Shown here: positions 16,111 through 23,419 of the stretch, one piece after another | Layout of the letters: each line of letters opens with the position of its first letter | How positions within the stretch are numbered: the stretch's first letter is position 1 | NCBI GenBank assembly: GCA_030066885.1 | Contig: JASJAT010000025.1 | Coordinates: 1-32,577, forward strand | DNA length: 32,577 bases | Source of the DNA: Arenicellales bacterium | GTDB lineage: Bacteria > Pseudomonadota > Gammaproteobacteria > Arenicellales > JAANXG01 | Direction: 5' to 3' | Position numbers and translations under genes: made by a program | The notes under the pieces: generated by a model | What the model was told of the DNA's origin: nothing | What the model saw: only the letters and a program-made list of their open reading frames with translations | The model's database searches: none

Positions 16111-17856
16111 TTAAGCGGCGTTTCGTTTACGTACTTTTTCCACGACTGATCGGGCGGCATGGGTGTTGGTGAACATTTCAAGGTCGTCCAGCTCCCCCTC
16201 CGTTACCGGTGTCAGCGCTGAATCGCTATAGTTTTCGCTGTTCGGATCCCGTTCCACCCCGCGTGCTAACCGCATGTGCCGATGGTGTATCTTTAGCGCC
16301 TTGCCGGCTTTGTATATGAATTCCCAGGCATACTTGGGATAAAACACAAAAACATTTTCCCGCGGTAGCGTGGGCCGCCTGTCACGGCGGTATTTTCGCC
16401 TAAAAAATCCCGACTCCATCGGGTGGACACTCTCGGCCAAATGGCTGGCGTAAAATCCAAAGGTAATGTTGGCCATCCTCTTGACTGATATGCCAGACAC
16501 TTTCGCTCTATACAGCAGAGTCTTGATATGCTCAGGTGAAAAATAGACGTCCCACGCTTCTCTGTAGGCATCCCGCCATTCCTGCATGGACATCTTAGGA
16601 TGCTCCGCCGTGGCATGGATCAAATCATAGTTGTTCATGTCCGGATCCATCCATACCCCCTGGTCGTACAAGCGTTTATGGTCTTCCGACCCCGGTAAAG
16701 GAGTCAACAAGAAAAACTCCAGTATATCCACCGGTAGTTCCCGTTTGATGATTTCAACATCGCGTAAAATAGTTTCTTTCGTATCACCCTGAAATCCTAA
16801 TATGTATCCGGCGTAAGTTACGACTCCCTTTGCGCGCCAAGCTTGAAACATAGTTCGATATTCGGTGATTCGGTTTTGCTTCTTTCTCGCCGCGGCCAGC
16901 GTCTCAGGATTGATATTCTCTAACCCAACGAAGACCTTGTGCACGCCTGCCCTCACCGCTTTGTCAATAAAGTTAGGCAATTTGTGACACATGGTATCAA
17001 CCTGCAAAATCAACTTAAGCGGTATATTTTCCTTTTCCCTGAGCTCAATCAAACGATCCAGGACTCCTTCCCAGTCTTGATTGCGGGCGAAATTATCGTC
17101 AGTCACGAAGTAGTGTGTGACGCCCTGCTTATAATTTGCGCGTACGATACGCTCTATCGCTTCCGGATTTCTGCGTCGAGATTTTCGGCCCTGCACGTTT
17201 ATGATTGTGCAGAAACTGCAAAGGAATGGGCACCCTCGTCCTGCATCGAAGGTTGTTTCTTTCGCGACATTCCGGTTAATCCGATGAGCAGGGAGATACG
17301 GAATAGGTGTATGCTCGATATCCGGAAGGTCGTGCATAAAGTTGTAGATAGGTTGCAATCTACCTTGGTATGCGTCTTTGAGCACCTGATCGATTCTGCC
17401 TTCCGCCTCGCCCGCAAAGAGAGAAATACCCATATCAATTGCTTGTTGCAGGTCGGGTTGGATACCCGGCAGCATGGCGATACAACCGCTTACGTGAAAA
17501 CCGCCAATACAAACCTGTATGCCTTGTGCCCTAAACTGGCGAGCCAGATCCATCGCCCGCGGGTACTGGTTAGACTGAACACCGACAAGTCCAACTAACC
17601 CGCTGACACCCGGACGCTTGAGTTGTCTCGCAATCTTTCGTGGTTTAATGCGAGTATTGGTTTCATCATAGGGGCTGATCTTGATTTCCACTTCCGCACC
17701 GAGAACTTCACGGTCGGCGCTGTCTAAAATAAGACCGTATACGGACGCTAGCGAGTTGGACGGAATGATGGATTTGATCCATTGAATCACGTAGCCGTCG
17801 TCATCATAGTGCGACGGCTTTATGAGCACGACGTGAAAAAGACGTTTTGTTGTCAT
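16111..17856 (-). CDS. B12-binding-type radical SAM protein
   Basis: The 581-residue protein has an N-terminal cobalamin-binding-like Rossmann region (about 5-160, with GLVGLVGVQSNQYPRAMDLA and CIGGFHVSG). A radical SAM core follows with the cluster motif C209-P-F-L-C213-S-F-C216. The block HYFVTDDNFARN and the sequence GYILGFQGDTKETILRDVEII are typical of the BchE/HpnJ-like class. The classic DxHxxG of base-off cobalamin enzymes is not seen, as in many members of this class. About 150 C-terminal residues are specific to this protein. The ATG at 17856 is chosen because AAGGGG lies upstream; a TTG at 17904 would add 16 residues. It is divergent from a CDP-alcohol phosphatidyltransferase gene, suggesting a lipid substrate. 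The reaction is unknown. Confidence 0.87.
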   Translation of the reverse strand: MTTKRLFHVVLIKPSHYDDDGYVIQWIKSIIPSNSLASVYGLILDSADREVLGAEVEIKISPYDETNTRIKPRKIARQLKRPGVSGLVGLVGVQSNQYPRAMDLARQFRAQGIQVCIGGFHVSGCIAMLPGIQPDLQQAIDMGISLFAGEAEGRIDQVLKDAYQGRLQPIYNFMHDLPDIEHTPIPYLPAHRINRNVAKETTFDAGRGCPFLCSFCTIINVQGRKSRRRNPEAIERIVRANYKQGVTHYFVTDDNFARNQDWEGVLDRLIELREKENIPLKLILQVDTMCHKLPNFIDKAVRAGVHKVFVGLENINPETLAAARKKQNRITEYRTMFQAWRAKGVVTYAGYILGFQGDTKETILRDVEIIKRELPVDILEFFLLTPLPGSEDHKRLYDQGVWMDPDMNNYDLIHATAEHPKMSMQEWRDAYREAWDVYFSPEHIKTLLYRAKVSGISVKRMANITFGFYASHLAESVHPMESGFFRRKYRRDRRPTLPRENVFVFYPKYAWEFIYKAGKALKIHHRHMRLARGVERDPNSENYSDSALTPVTEGELDDLEMFTNTHAARSVVEKVRKRNAA

Positions 17857-17964
17857 TGTCCGAGGCCCCTTGGTGTTATCGCTTGACGTTGCCGGAAATA
17901 ACAATCAATAGTTATATTCCATATATAGAATACCTCTAATAATAACAAATAGATAGGATCGAAC
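17857..17964. promoter_or_regulatory. Divergent control region of the radical SAM and CDP-alcohol transferase genes
   Basis: This 108-base AT-rich gap separates two divergent genes. A near-palindrome ATTCCATATATAGAAT (17916-17931, 14 of 16 positions symmetric) sits in the middle and could be an operator or overlapping -10 region. TTGACG at 17883-17888 is a possible -35 for the plus strand. AGGA at 17955-17958 is the Shine-Dalgarno for the GTG at 17965. Confidence 0.4.
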
Positions 17965-18858
17965 GTGGTCGAATTGAAAGCAGTATGGCGGACACCAGAG
18001 ATAGAGGAATACTCCAATCTTTATCTCGTGCACCCCGTCAGTCACCTTCTCGCAAACTTATTCGCTCGATGGGGTTGGAGTCCACATTCAGTTTCGGGAT
18101 TGGGGATGCTGAGCGCGTTTATCGCGGCTGGCTGCTACTACCAATATCAGATTACAGTGATGCCATTTCTAGGTTTGCTGTTTATGGTGGGTTGGCACGT
18201 TTTTGACGGAGCCGATGGCCAGCTGGCCCGGTTGACCGGCCAGACCTCCGAAATCGGAAAACTGGTTGACGGTCTGTGCGACCACATTGGATTCGGCATG
18301 GTATACATTGCGCTCGCTCTGTCCCAGCAGGAGATTTATGGATATTGGGTTTGGTTACTTGCAGTAGTTGCGGGGATCAGCCATGTCGTACAAGCAAGTG
18401 CTTTGGAGTTTCACCGGGATAGCTACGACTGTTGGGTGCATCAGCGATTCAGCAAATGCGTGCCCTGTTTGGATGATTTCAAGCGGAAAACGCAATCTTC
18501 CAAAGGAGTGTTGCGACCGCTTAACACTTTTCACTCTTGGTACCTCCAGCTTCAATATCGATTTGCTGGTGCGGATCACAGCTTACTGTCAAACGAGCAA
18601 CGACTACGCGCTCAACCTCAAAGAGGCAAATTGGGGGAAAACTACAAGCTGATCGCACTGGACTCCGTCAGGCAGTGGACATTACTGAGTGCAAACAAAC
18701 GAACCGTCGCAGTTACTCTTTTCTGTATAGTGAAATTCCCGATACTTTTTTTCCTATACGAAATCGTCATATTGAACATCGTGCTTTGGTGGTTGAGACA
18801 CAAGCAACATTCTGTCAATAGCGAATTAAGGCGTTCAATGGATAGAACAACGGGTTAA
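17965..18858 (+). CDS. CDP-alcohol phosphatidyltransferase family protein
   Basis: This inner-membrane enzyme family transfers a phospho-alcohol or phosphatidyl group from a CDP-linked donor. The complete signature D-x2-D-G-x2-A-R-x8-G-x3-D-x3-D is present: D81, D84, G85, A88, R89, G98, D102, D106 (HVFDGADGQLARLTGQTSEIGKLVDGLCDHIGF). Several hydrophobic helices are visible around it. The 297-residue length is larger than PgsA-type enzymes because of a long, charged segment after about residue 150 (HQRFSKCVPCLDDFKRKTQ), which also carries cysteines. The GTG start has AGGA six bases upstream. It is the only plus-strand gene in the lipid locus. The donor and acceptor are unknown. Confidence 0.9.
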   Translation: MVELKAVWRTPEIEEYSNLYLVHPVSHLLANLFARWGWSPHSVSGLGMLSAFIAAGCYYQYQITVMPFLGLLFMVGWHVFDGADGQLARLTGQTSEIGKLVDGLCDHIGFGMVYIALALSQQEIYGYWVWLLAVVAGISHVVQASALEFHRDSYDCWVHQRFSKCVPCLDDFKRKTQSSKGVLRPLNTFHSWYLQLQYRFAGADHSLLSNEQRLRAQPQRGKLGENYKLIALDSVRQWTLLSANKRTVAVTLFCIVKFPILFFLYEIVILNIVLWWLRHKQHSVNSELRRSMDRTTG

Positions 18859-18865
18859 CCGTTGT
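18847..18865. terminator. Hairpin overlapping the stop of the CDP-alcohol transferase gene
   Basis: ACAACGG (18847-18853) and CCGTTGT (18859-18865) form a perfect 7-bp stem with loop GTTAA that includes the start of the TAA stop codon. It sits between two convergent genes. No T run follows directly; a second weak stem GGCC/GGCC with TTTT lies at 18885-18903. Bidirectional termination is plausible. Confidence 0.4.
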
Positions 18866-18902
18866 CTTAAGTAGTGCTGAGTCTGGCCATAGACGGCCCT
18901 TT

Positions 18903-19952
18903 TCAGTAATTGGTCATTGTCTCACCCCGACGAGGCGGTGCGCTGACTTGACCAGAGGCCCACCATAGTTCCCGTAACACCTGCCAAATAGAGGGCATGA
19001 GCGTTGCCCCGTATACGGTATCGCCAGCCAGCTTACTCACCATACGTCGATGCGCCTTGCCTAGATTATGGTATGGAATTGCGGGAAACAAGTGATGCAG
19101 TGCGTGATATCTCAACCCAACCGGAGCAACCAAAGTTGTCAACAACGACCCAGATGTAATATTGACTGAATCCAGTAGTTGTTCTTCGAAACTCATCGAT
19201 GCCCCATCATTTGCATACCGATGTGCAGCAAGGGTACGTATGGCATTGAGCATTAAAATACAGACACTGACGCAATATAGTTGAAGTAGAAAACCAGTTG
19301 GCAATAGCCCCAAATACAGAAAAGCGATCACTGCCCAAATATAGGCTGTACACAGTGACTCCTGAATAATCCAGGACCCAGGGATTTTTTCAGGAACTGT
19401 CCGTTCGTAGGTTGGGGAGATCGACAATGAAGACATTCGGCGCCAAACCAACATGCGCGATTTTTTCGTAATCCAAGACAATGGTCCAAGGATTCCAAAT
19501 CGCACGAAAATTAGCGGTGGTAGTACAAAATGGGATAGCAAATACAATATTATCCTTGCCCGGGGTGGTCTACCGAAAGGTAGATATTCACCGTCACCGT
19601 TGGTTCCGTAGTTACTACGGAAGTGATGCTCCTGGTGCACACCATCGTATAAGAATGAAGGAACAAGGAGAGGTATACCACAAAGTGCATCCCAAACGAT
19701 CCGAAAAAACTTAAGGTACTCGCGCCGAAGGTGTACCAATTCATGGGTAAACAAAACCGCCCGGTAAAGCGCTAAAACTGACAGGATCGATAAGGCCACC
19801 CACACAATCGGTGATACAGCGAACAGCGCCATGATAAACGCCACCCAGCCGATTAGGGCGCTGAGAGTAAAATCCAGCCAATACAAGACCGGTACCGGTT
19901 CGAACAAATCTCGGACTAGTCTGTGCCGCTCATGGTGGGGAACACTACTCAT
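18903..19952 (-). CDS. Membrane fatty-acid desaturase/hydroxylase-like di-iron protein
   Basis: The 349-residue integral membrane protein has the three histidine boxes of the membrane di-iron desaturase superfamily: H70-E-L-V-H74, H106-Q-E-H-H110 and H283-A-L-H-H287 (RYHALHHLFPAIPYHNL), plus H244 in RTLAAHRYAND. Hydrophobic pairs around residues 28-66, 136-165 and 200-240 give the usual four-helix topology. The superfamily includes acyl-lipid and sphingolipid desaturases, hydroxylases and ketolases, so the exact reaction cannot be read from sequence. As part of the lipid locus it likely introduces a double bond or hydroxyl into the chain of the locus product. It converges with the plus-strand CDP-alcohol transferase gene. 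Confidence 0.87.
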   Translation of the reverse strand: MSSVPHHERHRLVRDLFEPVPVLYWLDFTLSALIGWVAFIMALFAVSPIVWVALSILSVLALYRAVLFTHELVHLRREYLKFFRIVWDALCGIPLLVPSFLYDGVHQEHHFRSNYGTNGDGEYLPFGRPPRARIILYLLSHFVLPPLIFVRFGILGPLSWITKKSRMLVWRRMSSLSISPTYERTVPEKIPGSWIIQESLCTAYIWAVIAFLYLGLLPTGFLLQLYCVSVCILMLNAIRTLAAHRYANDGASMSFEEQLLDSVNITSGSLLTTLVAPVGLRYHALHHLFPAIPYHNLGKAHRRMVSKLAGDTVYGATLMPSIWQVLRELWWASGQVSAPPRRGETMTNY

Positions 19953-20198
19953 GTTTCGTTGTCACCTAGTCTGCCAGGCAGCCTGATCGTTGCGTTTAAC
20001 TCATTGATTTATAGTTGAAATCAATCTCATCGTTTGACTCCGCAGCGGATGCAGTGGGTCTTAGCCCAGACTCCTGCCGTGGAGTGTTTCAAACAAGGCG
20101 ATGGGAGCAACCACTACAAGTCAAGTATGGTTCGAGGTAAACCGAGGTCGAGATTCATCTTTTTGGAGTGGTTTGCCGTGCTGACTGAAGCCTATCTT

Positions 20199-20846
20199 TC
20201 AATTTATCAATTTTTGAGCACGCTTGTGCTTGTCGGGCTCAGCGATGCGAATTTTGACACGTTTACCCGTGCGTACACCCTCATTCAAATCCACTCTCAG
20301 CTCATCAGCCGCAAAAGTTATGTCCTCTTGGCCGTCGAGACAACTCGTCACCTGGGCATTCTTCAACAGCATGATGTCATCTCCCTCGAACGTGACACGC
20401 TCTGCGACACCATGTGCGTTCACAGTACTCTGCTCCGCACCCAGTATCCCGCTGGGTCTGTTAGCAATGGAAAAAGTCGCCGGCCCGGAAACCGCCACGG
20501 CTTTGTCTACATCATACGTCAATATGGAAGTTTCTACCGAGTCACCTTTGGGTGTTTCCAACCTAACCACACCCCTGGCTTCGACTTCGTTTTGTACCTT
20601 GTTAAAAAGTAGTTCGTCTGCGTAGACACGATGTCCACCACGGATGAGCTGAGTGTACCCTTTAAGCAAGACCATCCTACGTTCTGGAAATTCGATTGTA
20701 TCAGCCTTGATCCTTACCTTTTCTTGTGCGCTACTTGATGTCTGCTCTGGATCGACTTTAGGGTGTGCACTACAACCATCCTCGGCGGCGCCGGGGCGCA
20801 CAAGGCTCAGCAATAAAACTACAGCGACTAAAGATTTCAACCCCAT
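20199..20846 (-). CDS. Exported OstA/LptA-fold periplasmic protein
   Basis: From the ATG at 20846 the protein has 215 residues with a signal peptide (MGLKSLVAVVLLLSLVRPGAA, cleavage near residue 21). The mature part is a repetitive beta structure typical of the OstA-like domain of LptA and of the LptD N-terminus: VRIKADTIEFPERRMVLLKG, GGHRVYADELLFNKVQNEVEARGVVRLETPKGD and ILTYDVDKAVAVSGPATFSI. LptA forms a hydrophobic groove that carries lipopolysaccharide across the periplasm. This protein is not in an lptA-lptB neighbourhood but within a lipid-synthesis locus, suggesting it carries or binds the locus product. An upstream ATG at 20870 is possible. The gene is separated from the desaturase by 246 bases with nothing recognised. 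Confidence 0.75.
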   Translation of the reverse strand: MGLKSLVAVVLLLSLVRPGAAEDGCSAHPKVDPEQTSSSAQEKVRIKADTIEFPERRMVLLKGYTQLIRGGHRVYADELLFNKVQNEVEARGVVRLETPKGDSVETSILTYDVDKAVAVSGPATFSIANRPSGILGAEQSTVNAHGVAERVTFEGDDIMLLKNAQVTSCLDGQEDITFAADELRVDLNEGVRTGKRVKIRIAEPDKHKRAQKLIN

Positions 20847-21152
20847 GATTAGCCATGTGGGACAATACATTAGTAACGCAAAAGCGGAACCAATGTTGAC
20901 CCCTCTTATGCTTTTAACTAAGAGAATTATTTTCTAGTGAGCGAACCCCAAAAAAAGAGGTTTCTTCAGTACCCTAAAGTCGCCCACCATTATAGAGTAC
21001 TGACCACATTTACCCCAAACCCATATACTTGGGCTACCGCGCAGATTTCAGATGGTTTTTGTGATCGACTGTCAAAACCTATATATGAGTGCTTGCCCTA
21101 TAAATTCAAGACCAGACCCAAAGGCGAGTCTTTCCCGCACGTTTTTGTCACC

Positions 21153-21256
21153 TGTCATTCCCCCATGTTGCTAGTGGGAATCCGGCAGGATCGTAGCGTT
21201 GCTTCAAATGGATTCCGGCTCTACGCCCGCTGAGCGGGACTTCGGCCGGAATGACA
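21153..21256. repeat. Imperfect palindromic intergenic repeat (TGTCATTCC...GGAATGACA)
   Basis: TGTCATTCC (21153-21161) and GGAATGACA (21248-21256) are exact inverse complements. Nested inside are GGAATCC (21177-21183) and GGATTCC (21210-21216), also inverse complements. This layout resembles the abundant small palindromic repeats found between genes of many proteobacteria. A partial further copy (GCGGGAATCC) follows near 21290-21299. Confidence 0.65.
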
Positions 21257-21301
21257 GTGAGCAAGTCTGTCACTCGCACATGACTTTAGCGGGAATCCAG
21301 T

Positions 21302-21330
21302 TGCATCACGGCGAGGGCGCCGCTCCTACA
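21302..21330. repeat. REP-like GC-rich hairpin
   Basis: CGGCG (21309-21313) and CGCCG (21318-21322) form a tight stem with a four-base loop, flanked by GCTCCTACA. On the minus strand it reads TGTAGGAGCGGCGCCCTCG, which resembles REP sequences of Pseudomonas-like gammaproteobacteria. It adjoins the preceding palindromic repeat. Confidence 0.5.
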
Positions 21331-21388
21331 TAAAAGTGGCGAATATCTTGTCTCTAGCAGCCAGTGAAAACAACTAATGTACCGCCAC

Positions 21389-21416
21389 AGATACTAGGAG
21401 CTATGTACTCGATACT
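21389..21416. repeat. Heptamer repeats forming the end of a radical SAM gene
   Basis: AGATACT, AGGAGCT, ATGTACT and CGATACT are consecutive 7-base units (plus strand). They resemble the heptamers after ligD and mltA. The minus-strand gene ending at 21394 reads through them, so its last seven residues (YRVHSS and stop) are encoded by the repeat. Confidence 0.5.
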
Positions 21417-22482
21417 GCCCCGGATCTTCAATGCTCTGGCCACGCCAGCGGTCAAATGCACTCATCTGATGCACGCACGACAAGGTGCAGTGGGGAGCAC
21501 ACCCCTTCTGGGTATCAAATTCCCTGACTATGTCGTCGCGGGTATAGGCATCGAGCGGAATACCAGGATATCCACGTTGTTGAGAACACCAGTGGACGTT
21601 ACCATCTTCGCAAATGTACAGATAGCGTGCACCCGCCCGGCATTTCCAATTGTTGGACCTACCATGCATTAGATTCTTTTGGAACAACCTGTAGTTCATT
21701 CTATGGGTAATCGAATGGGAAAGCTCCGTGATGCGTCTATACACGTCAAACTGCTTCGCACTCAAAGGTTTCAGCGTCCCCGAATGATCATGCAGAACTC
21801 CGACCGAATGAAAGAAACCAAGCTCTTTTGCCGTTTGTGCAACAACATAAGCGTCTTCGGTACGTTCATCGCTGACACCCAGCACAGAATTCACACTGAC
21901 TTTGAATTTTGCATGTTTAGACAACAACACCAACTTGCTTTTAACTGCTCGCAGGCTCTTCTGAGAAACGTCATCCGGCTCCAGGTTATCAATACTGATC
22001 TGCATCTCCTGTAGCCCACAGTCGTTCAGTTGCTCAATCCGTTTTCGATTCAGGCGGTAACCATTCGTAATCATGGTTGCTATCATGCCGTTGTCGCGAA
22101 TTGTCTGGATGACTTCTCCGAGGTGAGGATTCATCAACGGTTCCCCACCCGTGCAAGTTACGGCTGCAGTATTCAGTTTGGCGAGTGCGGCTACACGTTG
22201 CTGTAAAAACCGAAACGATACCGGTGCTGAAAAATCGTCGTATTCGTTGCAGTAACCACAAGAGAGGTTACAACGGCGAGTAACCACCATCTGGGCAAGC
22301 AGAGGATTATAGCGGGAGGACAACGCCCGCCATAAAAAGTGGCTAACCTGCAGTCTGTTGTTGTGGATAGTTTGGGACAAGCCTAAAGGCAAAAACTCAT
22401 GAGCCCTTACAATTGTCACAAAGCAACCCGCCAAGCTGGCGAGTACGCCACCTATGCCGTAAGTCTTGATACGCGCGATCAT
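21394..22482 (-). CDS. Radical SAM protein with C-terminal auxiliary-cluster cysteines
   Basis: The 362-residue protein has the radical SAM motif C71-N-L-S-C75-G-Y-C78 (VVTRRCNLSCGYCNEY), the GGEP motif (VTCTGGEPLMNPHLGEVI) and LQEMQISIDNLEPDD. The C-terminal part has cysteines in KCRAGARYLYICEDGNVHWC and CAPHCTLSCVHQ, a SPASM-like arrangement for auxiliary iron-sulfur clusters. The first 30 residues are hydrophobic (GIGGVLASLAGCFVTIV) and could associate with the membrane. With the ATG at 22482 the gene overlaps the upstream radical SAM gene by 86 bases; a later start is possible but no in-frame ATG lies between the overlap and the core. It is the last gene of a close cluster. The substrate is unknown, probably a lipid. 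Confidence 0.85.
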   Translation of the reverse strand: MIARIKTYGIGGVLASLAGCFVTIVRAHEFLPLGLSQTIHNNRLQVSHFLWRALSSRYNPLLAQMVVTRRCNLSCGYCNEYDDFSAPVSFRFLQQRVAALAKLNTAAVTCTGGEPLMNPHLGEVIQTIRDNGMIATMITNGYRLNRKRIEQLNDCGLQEMQISIDNLEPDDVSQKSLRAVKSKLVLLSKHAKFKVSVNSVLGVSDERTEDAYVVAQTAKELGFFHSVGVLHDHSGTLKPLSAKQFDVYRRITELSHSITHRMNYRLFQKNLMHGRSNNWKCRAGARYLYICEDGNVHWCSQQRGYPGIPLDAYTRDDIVREFDTQKGCAPHCTLSCVHQMSAFDRWRGQSIEDPGQYRVHSS

Positions 22483-23416
22483 TCCAGATGTCCCTGATAG
22501 ATCGATGCGTACAATTACCCAAGATGCTACTGCGTTCTTGGTCTACACAGCACATGATCATATCTCCGTTCCACATAATCCACGCCCGCCAAAAAGGAAT
22601 AGGGCATATCTGGACCAAATCCATCGGTCTCGCCCCGAGAGCGGTCACGTCGATATCGTTACTTGCACGATTGTCCAGTTTTCTGGCAACAAACCCAACA
22701 CCGAGATTTTTCCAGTAGTCTTTCTCGTTCTTCAGGTTGTCTTCAACAGGCTTCGTCAAGACCGTCCAAATACTGATCTTAGGCTTCTTTTTAACCTCAA
22801 CTTTGTCTCGCAGCTCCACCAACTTGCGAATGTTTCCCATGACTTTTTCAAATTTAAGTGGCGGCATCATCTCTTCGTATACGTCCGGGATAATAGAGTG
22901 GAAGCTTATGTTGAGCTCATCGAGTCCGGAGTGCAAAAGACGATATGCCCTCTCCTCCGTCAAGAGTCCCGCGTTCGTAATAATCCGGACTAAAGGGAAT
23001 TTGCGTTTATTTTTCTTTCTGGTTATGTATTCAATCTTCTCTTCGATCTTTCTATCCACCAACGGGTCATTTAGAAGAAAAGGATTAATTTTCATCAGCA
23101 ATGGAAAAGTCAGCGCTTCGTCGATAATTTGCTCAAAGAGTTCATTATTCATGACGCCTTTTAATTTGTTCTTTTCCCGACCCACACCGCAGAATTCACA
23201 GTGTGCATTACATCCGCTGCGCGTTTGGATATCGATTGAATACGGATAACGTGGTGTGAAGTGTGTGTAGTATTGCCATTTAAGATATTCAACGAAAGGA
23301 ACGGTCGAAGCGGAAGGCGAATTCGGCATGACAACCTTACTCACCTGATACTTAACCTTGTACTTCAGCTTGGCCCAGTCCAGTGGCCTACCGGATAGAA
23401 TTTGCTCGGTACGCAT
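22397..23416 (-). CDS. Radical SAM/SPASM domain protein
   Basis: The 339-residue protein carries the cluster motif C69-N-A-H-C73-E-F-C76 (IDIQTRSGCNAHCEFCGVGREK) and conserved radical SAM blocks such as VRIITNAGLLTEERA and LDELNISFHSI. A canonical SPASM segment follows (ICPIPFWRAWIMWNGDMIMCCVDQ..., then SILGNCTHRSIRDIWN and LLCDNCKGS). The N-terminal 60 residues are basic and aromatic. SPASM enzymes use auxiliary clusters in peptide, sugar or lipid modifications, and the target here is not known. The start lies three bases after the stop of the upstream CDP-alcohol transferase fusion, so they are co-translated. The 3' end overlaps the next radical SAM gene by 86 bases. Confidence 0.88.
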   Translation of the reverse strand: MRTEQILSGRPLDWAKLKYKVKYQVSKVVMPNSPSASTVPFVEYLKWQYYTHFTPRYPYSIDIQTRSGCNAHCEFCGVGREKNKLKGVMNNELFEQIIDEALTFPLLMKINPFLLNDPLVDRKIEEKIEYITRKKNKRKFPLVRIITNAGLLTEERAYRLLHSGLDELNISFHSIIPDVYEEMMPPLKFEKVMGNIRKLVELRDKVEVKKKPKISIWTVLTKPVEDNLKNEKDYWKNLGVGFVARKLDNRASNDIDVTALGARPMDLVQICPIPFWRAWIMWNGDMIMCCVDQERSSILGNCTHRSIRDIWNDRAYQDLRHRWRTRQLGGLLCDNCKGS

Positions 23417-23419
23417 TAT

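Larger units (their letters stand above)
20847..21393. other. Non-coding stretch with dispersed repeats
   Basis: This stretch of about 550 bases separates the LptA-like gene from the radical SAM gene. It holds an imperfect palindromic element (21153-21256) and a REP-like hairpin (21302-21330). A 98-codon frame on the plus strand (20937-21233) runs into the repeat and has no recognisable protein features, so it is not called. No promoter was identified with confidence. Confidence 0.6.

Noticed and set aside
16939-17598. 219-codon open frame on the plus strand
   Set aside because: It lies antisense inside the B12 radical SAM gene, has no domain features and no supporting start site; it is a shadow of the real frame.
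20034-20612. 192-codon open frame on the plus strand
   Set aside because: It overlaps the LptA-like gene on the other strand, and the translated sequence shows no recognisable family; the minus-strand protein has a signal peptide and OstA-like repeats.
20937-21233. 98-codon open frame on the plus strand in a gap
   Set aside because: Half of it consists of the palindromic repeat at 21153-21256, and no protein features are seen.
22466-22993. 175-codon plus-strand frame opposite the radical SAM genes
   Set aside because: It is antisense to a gene with intact cluster and SPASM motifs.
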